The notes under the pieces: generated by a model | The model's input: the letters and a program-made list of their open reading frames with translations, nothing else | Databases searched by the model: none | What the model was told of the DNA's origin: nothing | Assembly: GCA_946480015.1 (NCBI GenBank) | Contig: CAMLIL010000054.1 | Coordinates: 1 to 38,225 of the forward strand | From: an uncultured Oxalobacteraceae bacterium | GTDB lineage: Bacteria; Pseudomonadota; Gammaproteobacteria; Burkholderiales; Burkholderiaceae | Direction of reading: 5' to 3' | DNA length: 38,225 nt | Program-made: the position numbers and the translations under genes | Shown: piece by piece, positions 19,288-25,208 of the stretch | Layout of the letters: the number at the start of each line of letters is the position of its first letter | Position numbering within the stretch: position 1 is the stretch's first letter

Positions 19288-20286
19288 ATGGAATTTCATC
19301 AAAAGCGCAGACAACAATTCTTGACCATGTCTGCGTATGACGCTACCTTGGATTTTTACGAAAAGACGGCTTGTCCTGGCTATCTCGAAGAAATAGCGTC
19401 ACCGGAGGCCGACGCAAGTGACCGGTCGCGCAATGCTTATTCGTATGCCGATACTTGCTTTACGAACTTCCTGTTGAAATACACGGCGGGCGAGGCCCTC
19501 GAGAATCTGCGGGAGGGCCTTGAAGGTGTGATAAGTGCGCTTGAGCTGGCTGCCCGGTATGTCCAGGAATACGCGCAAGACCCAACGTTTCCGCCATTGC
19601 GTTTCATCGAGATTGATGAGTATGAACGCGTCTTGCAGATGATTGGTCTATGTTTTTTATTGCATCGACAGGATTTGCTGCCAAGGCTTGCCGCCATTTT
19701 TGATCCCTCGTCAGCAAGCAAGGATACGCTGTATGAAGACCTGCTTGCGTTCGGCATGCATGACCGGTATGACCTAGATAGGTGGTACCATGAGGCGCCA
19801 TATCGCGACCTTGTCAATTGCTTGTATCGAGATACGGAAGAGGAATGTATTGTTGATCTTCAGCGCTATCTTAAAAATTGGTACAAATCGCTTAATAAGG
19901 CGCCCTGGCATGAGAGCCACCTCGGCATTGCCGACGATACTTGCGGCGGTTATTTCGGTTACTGGGCTATCGAAGCGGGCGCGGTCGCCTACTTGATGGA
20001 ACTCGACGACAGCAGCTTCCGCGAACACCTTGTTTATCCAAAAGATCTCGTCGACTTTGCGCGAGAGATGGATGCATTGAGCGGAGGCTCGCGGCCACCC
20101 GAACAGGACGTTTCGCAAATTCGAGTAGACGGCGGGAATAACTGTCTGCAAACGGGATATTGGTTCACTCCAGCGCGACAGGATAGCCGACGCTTCTTTA
20201 CGGCGGGCGAACTTATGCCCAGCTTTCCGCACTCGCCATACGGAGCGACGATCTGGCAATGGAGCGAGAATCAAGCGGATGACTAG
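19288..20286 (+). CDS. PoNi-like immunity protein (DUF1910/DUF1911)
   Basis: A 332-residue cytoplasmic protein without signal peptide or membrane segment. The N-terminal helical half (about 15-135) fits DUF1910. The C-terminal half carries the DUF1911 hallmark YFGYWAIEAGAVAYLMELDD (about 222-241), followed by SSFREHLVYPKDLVDFARE. These two domains define PoNi, the immunity partner that binds and neutralises PoNe-type DNase effectors. It lies 32 bp after the effector gene, the usual effector-immunity order, and protects the producer from self and sibling attack. The start has TAGGTGA nine bases upstream; a second ATG 13 codons in (MSAYDATLDF) is possible. The short AT-rich gap suggests its own ribosome-binding site rather than strict coupling. 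Confidence 0.85.
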   Translation: MEFHQKRRQQFLTMSAYDATLDFYEKTACPGYLEEIASPEADASDRSRNAYSYADTCFTNFLLKYTAGEALENLREGLEGVISALELAARYVQEYAQDPTFPPLRFIEIDEYERVLQMIGLCFLLHRQDLLPRLAAIFDPSSASKDTLYEDLLAFGMHDRYDLDRWYHEAPYRDLVNCLYRDTEEECIVDLQRYLKNWYKSLNKAPWHESHLGIADDTCGGYFGYWAIEAGAVAYLMELDDSSFREHLVYPKDLVDFAREMDALSGGSRPPEQDVSQIRVDGGNNCLQTGYWFTPARQDSRRFFTAGELMPSFPHSPYGATIWQWSENQADD

Positions 20287-20349
20287 CTAAGTCCGCGAAC
20301 GTTCGTCTTGGTAAGCCGCATATGCGCGGGCTCACATGGCGTGTTCTGT

Positions 20350-20556
20350 GCGCGCCAACGCGATTTCGGCATGCCCATTCGCCGCGGCGCGAGCTACAAG
20401 TTTTCGAAAAACCTGAGCGCCTTCGTCAAGGTGGATAACGCGGGCGACACCTTCCCGGTGGCGGCGCCGCAAAACAACCTCAGCTTCGGCATCAACCCGT
20501 CGCTGTACGACGTGCTTGGCCGCACCTACCGCGCCGGTCTGCGCTACAGCCTTTAA
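20350..20556 (+). pseudogene. C-terminal remnant of a TonB-dependent receptor
   Basis: The last 60-70 codons of an outer-membrane barrel are readable. ASYKFSKNLSAFVKVDNAGD and LYDVLGRTYRAGLRYSL followed by a stop is the typical closing strand pair of TonB-dependent receptors, ending R-x-x-x-GLRYSL. There is no plug, signal peptide or remaining barrel upstream; the frame opens just after the immunity gene. The GC-rich codon use of this scrap resembles the chromosomal receptors rather than the island. It is best read as the 3' stump of a receptor gene whose front was lost when the type VI island arrived or was rearranged. It is convergent with the intact receptor at 20593-23253. Confidence 0.75.
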
Positions 20557-20592
20557 GCTGCTGTCTGGCGCGCCGGCGCTATGGGGCGGACC

Positions 20593-23253
20593 TCAGAACC
20601 GCGTCGTCACGCGCGCGTAGAACGTGCGTCCGACCGGGTCCGTGTAGCGCGGATCGTAGCCCTGCTGGAAGGTGGTGCCCTGGTTGGTGTAGGGCGGCTC
20701 CTTGTCGGTCAGGTTCTTGACGCCCAGCGTGTAGTCGACCGCCTTATTCTGGCTGAAGGTGCCGGCCAGCGACCAGGTCGAGTACGAACTGACCTTGCGG
20801 AAGAAGGCCGGGTCGACGGCGTTCTGGTCGGTGTAGCCGGACATGAAGCGGTTGCCCAGGTGGACGCTCCAGGGGCCCATCGCCCAGCTCAGCAGCAGGT
20901 TGTGGCGCCAGCGAAATACCGGCGTGGCGTCGGCGTAGCGCCCGACGTTTACCGTGAACGGCCCGCCGCGTTCGTTCTGATAATCGTATTTGTTGACGTA
21001 GGTACCCTCCAGGACCACCGAGGTGCTGCCATACGGGTTGCGCGGCAGGCGGTAGTTGACGCTGACGTCGGCGCCACGGGTTTTCACTTCGCCCAGGTTG
21101 GTGGTGTTGGCCAGCACGTACAGCAGCTCGGTGCGGGCGGCGTTATACACGAACAGGTTCTGGTACTTGGCGTAGTCGCCGAACAGGGTCTGCTCGGCCA
21201 GCGTGTTGATCTGCTCGCGCAGGCGGATGTTCCAGTAGTCCAGAGAAATGGTCAGGTCGCGCAGCGGTTCGAACACGATGCCGGCGCTGTAGGTGCGCGA
21301 TTTCTCGGGATTGAGATTGAGATTGCCGCCGCTGCGGATGTTTTGCTGCTGGTCGCAGGCGACGTTGGGATTGGCGCCGGCCACCGGCACGCCGCCGGGA
21401 CACAGGACCGGATCGTTGTAGGTGTCCGAGGTGTTGGTGGTGGTTTGCGGGGCGTTGATGTCGAACAGGGTGGGGGCGCGGAAGCCACGGTTGTACGAGG
21501 CGCGCACCAGCACCTGCGGCACCGGCTGGTAGCGCAGCGCCACCTTGGGATTGGTGGTGCCGCCGAAATCGCTGTAGCGGTCATAGCGCACCGCCAGGTT
21601 GATTTCCAGGTCGCGGATGACCGGCACATTGGCCTCGGCGAACACGGCGCTGATGTGGCGTTTGCCGAACTGGTCCAGCGCGTCCTGGTAGCCCGAACTC
21701 GACGCTTGCGACGCCAGCGCCCGGTTGACCAGGTATTTGGCGTGGTCGCGCCGGTGTTCTGCGCCCACGGCAAAGCCCAGCGGGCCGGCCGGCAACTCCA
21801 TCAGGTCGCGCGTGGCGCGAAAATCGATGGCCGAGCTGCGCGTGCGGGCACTGAGATATTCGCCCAGCAGCAGCGAGCTGTTCAGAAAATCCAGGCCTGC
21901 CGGCGTTTGCGTGCCGAAGGGGTTGAGGATGCCTTGATCGAGGCCGGTGACGATGCGCTCATCGATCAGGTAGCCGCCGGTGAACGCGCTGGTGGCGCGC
22001 GCCACCGAGTACGACAGCGCGCCGTTGTAGTCCCAGCCGCTGAAGCTGCCTTCCATGGCCGCGACCAGGCGGTCCGAGGTGCTGGTGTCCAGGTTGCGGC
22101 GGCGTCCGGTTTCGAGCGGACGCCAGCTGACGGTGAGGTCTTCGCCGATCAGTCCCGGGACGGCCGGCACGCCGGCGCTGCCGCCCGGGTAGAAGGGACT
22201 GCTGGCATGGATGACCGGGGTCATGTTGGGCGGCGCCATCGGCGGCGGCGCCACCGCCGAGCGATTGGTGCTGCGTCCGTGCAGGTATTCGATGTTGGCG
22301 GTGTGCTCGCCGAAGCGGCGCGAAAAGCGGCCCAGGAAGGTTTCCTGCCTGGTTTGCGGAATCAGGTCGACTTCGCGCGAGAAGTCGTAGCGGCAGGTGC
22401 CGTCGCTGGCGCGCGGGATCGAGGCGGGCGGCATGCACCCGGTGGCGAAACCGGGATTGCCGGTCAGGCCCAGGTCCGAAAAGAAGTTGGCGGGGAAGGG
22501 CGTGCCGCTGGTCTGCTCGACGCCGAATTCGGGCCGGATGCCGGTGGAGGCGAAGGCGCGTTCGTTGGCCTGCAGGGCGCTTTGATTGTGCACGTCGATA
22601 ATGCCGAACAGGTTCCAGCCATCGGTGTTGAGGTCGCCAATACCGCCGTAGAAATTGATGCGCTGCTCGTCGGCGCCGCCATGGTGCTGCGGCACGAAGC
22701 CTTCGACGGTGGCGCCGAAGCCGGTCAGCGAGCGCTTGGTGATGAAGTTGACGACTCCGCCGATGGCGTCGGTGCCGTAGATGGCCGAGGCGCCGTCGCG
22801 CAGCACTTCGACCCGGTCGAGCGCGGCCACCGGGATGATGTTCAGGTCCACCGTTTCGCCCGTGAACGGATGGCTGGCCAGGCGGCGGCCGTTAAGCAGC
22901 ACCAGGGTCTTGTTGCCGCCCAGCCCGCGCAAGTCGGCCACCGCCTGCCCGCCGGTGCCGGCCCCGACCGACTGCGAGGAACTGATCTGGGTCTGGTTCA
23001 TGGGAATGGTGTTGAGCACTTCCTGGACCGTGGTGAGACCCTGCTTGACGAAGTCTTCGGCCCGGATTGCAGTGATCGGCAGCGAGCTTTGCGCGGCCAG
23101 CCGTTTGATCGAGGAGCCGGTGATTTCGACGCGGGTCATGGGCTCCGTGGTTTCCTGCTGGGCCATGGCGGGCAGGGCGAGGACCGCCGTGCCAAAGGCG
23201 GCGGCGCCGGCGAACATGCGGCGCAGGGAAAGTGACATTATGGTTTCGAACAT
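20593..23253 (-). CDS. TonB-dependent outer-membrane receptor
   Basis: An 886-residue receptor with a signal peptide (about residues 6-32, ending LPAMAQQ), a plug domain starting RVEITGSSIKRLAAQSSLPI and containing TLVLLNGRRLASHPF and VEVLRDGASAIYGTDAIGGVVNFIT, and a barrel ending in GRTFYARVTTRF. The start at 23253 is supported by AGGAG six bases upstream on the minus strand; a second ATG five codons in (MSLSLRRMF) would also leave a complete signal peptide. Substrate unknown. It shares its upstream region with the aroG leader, so the two are divergently transcribed. It is close in architecture to the receptor at 25209-27929 (shared FVKQGLTTVQEV/LKKAGITTVEQV and LGVKNLxDxEPP segments), suggesting paralogy. 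Confidence 0.94.
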   Translation of the reverse strand: MFETIMSLSLRRMFAGAAAFGTAVLALPAMAQQETTEPMTRVEITGSSIKRLAAQSSLPITAIRAEDFVKQGLTTVQEVLNTIPMNQTQISSSQSVGAGTGGQAVADLRGLGGNKTLVLLNGRRLASHPFTGETVDLNIIPVAALDRVEVLRDGASAIYGTDAIGGVVNFITKRSLTGFGATVEGFVPQHHGGADEQRINFYGGIGDLNTDGWNLFGIIDVHNQSALQANERAFASTGIRPEFGVEQTSGTPFPANFFSDLGLTGNPGFATGCMPPASIPRASDGTCRYDFSREVDLIPQTRQETFLGRFSRRFGEHTANIEYLHGRSTNRSAVAPPPMAPPNMTPVIHASSPFYPGGSAGVPAVPGLIGEDLTVSWRPLETGRRRNLDTSTSDRLVAAMEGSFSGWDYNGALSYSVARATSAFTGGYLIDERIVTGLDQGILNPFGTQTPAGLDFLNSSLLLGEYLSARTRSSAIDFRATRDLMELPAGPLGFAVGAEHRRDHAKYLVNRALASQASSSGYQDALDQFGKRHISAVFAEANVPVIRDLEINLAVRYDRYSDFGGTTNPKVALRYQPVPQVLVRASYNRGFRAPTLFDINAPQTTTNTSDTYNDPVLCPGGVPVAGANPNVACDQQQNIRSGGNLNLNPEKSRTYSAGIVFEPLRDLTISLDYWNIRLREQINTLAEQTLFGDYAKYQNLFVYNAARTELLYVLANTTNLGEVKTRGADVSVNYRLPRNPYGSTSVVLEGTYVNKYDYQNERGGPFTVNVGRYADATPVFRWRHNLLLSWAMGPWSVHLGNRFMSGYTDQNAVDPAFFRKVSSYSTWSLAGTFSQNKAVDYTLGVKNLTDKEPPYTNQGTTFQQGYDPRYTDPVGRTFYARVTTRF

Positions 23254-23520
23254 GTAAAGCTCCTGTCAGAGGGCATGCCGCCAGCGCACCAGCGGTGCAT
23301 GAGATGCATAAGGTTGGTTCCCCGGCCAGATCTTTTCTTGATGAATTTGATCAAGATGTGACCAGCCGCAATACTTTGCATGGGGTTGATGAGCAAAGTT
23401 TTGCATCCGGTCTGGCCGCGCGACTGATGCGCATCAATCGTGGCGGGTAGCTGGGCGCCGGTGTCGGATGCGCGCAACCGTTCGTCGATCGGGTCGCGGG
23501 AATGGCGGCGAGAAAAGGAC
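23254..23520. other. Divergent intergenic region between the receptor and the aroG leader
   Basis: No coding frame here convinces me. It contains the minus-strand receptor ribosome-binding site at its left edge and an imperfect operator-like palindrome, CTTGAT-N7-ATCAAG (23337-23355). The receptor promoter should lie here, but I cannot place it with confidence. Confidence 0.45.
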
Positions 23521-23550
23521 TTGCCAATTTGCAGACATTGTTGATATAGT
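23521..23550 (+). promoter_or_regulatory. Promoter of the aroG leader transcript
   Basis: TTGCCA (23521-23526) is separated by 18 bases from TATAGT (23545-23550), which is preceded by TGA, so it is an extended -10. The predicted start near 23557 leaves about 19 nt before the leader-peptide ATG. Confidence 0.65.
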
Positions 23551-23575
23551 CGGTCAAACACTTATCGGATCTGTC

Positions 23576-23644
23576 ATGCGCAGCGTTGTTTTTTTTACCG
23601 GCCACTTTTACTTTAGCCATTCCAGCCCCAAGGCGGTGGAGTAG
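23576..23644 (+). CDS. Phenylalanine-rich leader peptide of aroG
   Basis: A 22-codon open frame, ATG to TAG, between a good promoter and an intrinsic terminator. Its core reads FFTGHFYF (residues 6-13): four Phe and one Tyr in eight residues, the composition expected of an attenuator leader responding to charged tRNA-Phe. A weak ribosome-binding site (CGGA) lies six bases upstream. Segment ACCG(G)CC (23597-23603), overlapping the codons after the first FF, can pair with GGCGGT (23632-23637) near the end of the frame. That GGCGGT can instead pair with ACCGCC (23689-23694) of the terminator stem. Ribosome stalling at the Phe codons would free the second pairing and prevent termination. The parallel is E. 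coli pheL; regulation here is inferred from sequence. Confidence 0.75.
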   Translation: MRSVVFFTGHFYFSHSSPKAVE

Positions 23645-23684
23645 CGGCAGGTTCACGTAACAACGAGATCCCAGCAGAATCCAG

Positions 23685-23714
23685 AAAAACCGCCAGCGAT
23701 GGCGGTTTTTTTTT
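23685..23714 (+). terminator. Attenuator terminator upstream of aroG
   Basis: The stem AAAAACCGCCA (23685-23695) pairs with TGGCGGTTTTT (23700-23710) across a GCGA loop, and the T-run extends to 23714. It lies 47 bp before the aroG ATG, with no conventional gene upstream on this strand, so it makes sense only as the terminator of a leader transcript. Its left arm can alternatively pair with GGCGGT at 23632-23637. Confidence 0.85.
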
Positions 23715-23761
23715 ACCCCGACCGATTCAACCCTTTACCTGATCAGCCAACGGAGAAACCC

Positions 23762-24823
23762 ATGCCACGCACCGACGATTTGCGCATTCGCGAAATGAAG
23801 GAACTGACCCCGCCCTCGCACCTGATCCGCGAATTCGCCTGCACCCCGCAGGCCGAGCAGACCGCCGCCAATGCGCGTGTCGCCTTGCATCGCATCCTGC
23901 ACGGCCAGGACGACCGCCTGATGGTGGTGATCGGCCCGTGCTCGATCCACGATCCCAAGGCAGCCATGGACTATGCGCGCCGTCTGGTGGCCGAGCGCGC
24001 GCGCTTTGCCGGCGAGCTGGAAATCGTCATGCGCGTGTATTTCGAAAAGCCGCGCACCACGGTCGGCTGGAAGGGCCTGATCAACGATCCGTACATGGAC
24101 AACAGCTTCCGCATCAACGACGGCTTGCGCATGGCGCGCGAACTGCTGCGCGATATTAACGAGCTGGGCTTGCCGGCCGGTACCGAGTTCCTCGACGTGA
24201 TCAGCCCGCAATATGTGGCCGATCTGATCAGCTGGGGCGCGATCGGCGCCCGCACCACCGAATCGCAGGTGCATCGCGAACTGGCCTCGGGCCTGTCGTG
24301 CCCGGTCGGCTTCAAGAACGGTACCGACGGCAATATCAAGATCGCCGCCGAGGCCATCAAGGCGGCCTCGCAGCCGCACCACTTCCTGTCGGTGACCAAG
24401 GGCGGGCACTCGGCCATCGTGTCGACCAGCGGCAATGAGGATTGCCATATCATCCTGCGCGGCGGCAAGGCCCCCAACTACGACGCCGCCAGCGTCGAGC
24501 AGGCTTGCCAGCAGATCGCCGCGCTGGGCCTGGCCGCGCGCCTGATGATCGATGCCTCGCACGCCAACAGTTCGAAAAAGCCGGAAAACCAGGTGCCGGT
24601 GTGCGCCGATATCGCGCGCCAGATTGCCGCCGGCGACGACCGTATCGTGGGCGTGATGGTGGAATCGCACCTGGTGGGCGGGCGCCAGGATCTGGTGCCG
24701 GGCAAGGAACTGGCGTACGGCCAGTCGGTCACCGACGGCTGCATCGACTGGGACAGCAGCGTCCAGGTGCTCGAAGGGCTGGCCGAGGCGGTGCGCCAGC
24801 GCCGCCTGCGCGAAGATGCCTGA
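23762..24823 (+). CDS. aroG: 3-Deoxy-7-phosphoheptulonate (DAHP) synthase, AroG type
   Basis: 353 residues from the ATG at 23762 (E. coli AroG has 350), with GGAG six bases upstream. An in-frame ATG at 23699 would start inside the terminator stem and is rejected. The enzyme condenses phosphoenolpyruvate and erythrose 4-phosphate, the first step of the shikimate pathway. Seen motifs: GPCSIHDPKAAMDYA with metal-ligand C60, EKPRTTVGWKGLINDP with K97, GARTTESQVHRELASGLSCPVGFKNGTDG, and SHANSSKKPENQ. Residues equivalent to the E. coli AroG Phe site appear kept (D145, P149, S179 by alignment by eye), consistent with a Phe-sensitive isozyme. The upstream Phe-rich leader and terminator suggest attenuation control by the same amino acid. 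A terminator follows, so it is monocistronic. Confidence 0.96.
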   Translation: MPRTDDLRIREMKELTPPSHLIREFACTPQAEQTAANARVALHRILHGQDDRLMVVIGPCSIHDPKAAMDYARRLVAERARFAGELEIVMRVYFEKPRTTVGWKGLINDPYMDNSFRINDGLRMARELLRDINELGLPAGTEFLDVISPQYVADLISWGAIGARTTESQVHRELASGLSCPVGFKNGTDGNIKIAAEAIKAASQPHHFLSVTKGGHSAIVSTSGNEDCHIILRGGKAPNYDAASVEQACQQIAALGLAARLMIDASHANSSKKPENQVPVCADIARQIAAGDDRIVGVMVESHLVGGRQDLVPGKELAYGQSVTDGCIDWDSSVQVLEGLAEAVRQRRLREDA

Positions 24824-24847
24824 GCGGGTTAGCGCCCGCCAGGAAGG

Positions 24848-24876
24848 AAAACGGCTCTTGCAGCCGTTTTTTTTTT
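24848..24876 (+). terminator. Intrinsic terminator after aroG
   Basis: A 9-bp stem AAAACGGCT / AGCCGTTTT with a 5-base loop and a run of about ten T residues, 25 bp after the aroG stop. Confidence 0.93.
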
Positions 24877-24880
24877 GGTT

Positions 24881-25208
24881 AAAACAGGACATCAACATGT
24901 GTTTGCCTGGAAATGGAACAGCAGTGGTGGCGAATTTCTTCTATCGAAAATCCCGTATTGACGCGCTGCATTCGAATAAAATTTTTATTTTTGTGAACGT
25001 ACAATATAAAATTTGAGATGGACTTTTTTGATAAACGGTCAAACGTTGTATTTTTGCATCGAAACTCTGGTGGATTTGACAGCGTGCATATACAGATGTT
25101 TCCATGTGCGATCAAAAAGTTTTTTGATATGCAAACCACCCCGGTGAAACACAATTTCATGGGGCAAGTGGTAACGCATTTACGCTTTTACTATCCAGGA
25201 GCCAAGTA
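24881..25208. other. AT-rich upstream region of the third TonB receptor
   Basis: About 330 bp, markedly AT-rich for this window, with no convincing gene on either strand. Candidate promoter pieces include TTGACG (24958-24963), TATAAA (25005-25010) and TTGACA (25076-25081), but none forms a well-spaced pair. The end carries AGGAG (25197-25201) for the receptor. A long regulated leader is plausible but unproven. Confidence 0.5.

Noticed and set aside
20581..23235. Long plus-strand open frame opposite the second receptor
   Set aside because: Shadow frame; composition is GC-bias noise and the minus strand has signal peptide, plug and barrel.
23338..23354. FNR/CRP-type site TTGAT...ATCAA
   Set aside because: Half-sites are separated by seven bases rather than the four expected for FNR, so I only record a generic palindrome.
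23699..23761. Upstream in-frame ATG for aroG
   Set aside because: It lies inside the terminator stem, has no ribosome-binding site and adds residues (AVFFYPDRFN...) not found in AroG; the ATG at 23762 has GGAG and the correct family start.
24879..25160. Minus-strand small open frame in the AT-rich region
   Set aside because: Cys/Phe/Ile-rich translation without a ribosome-binding site or domain; likely chance in AT-rich DNA.
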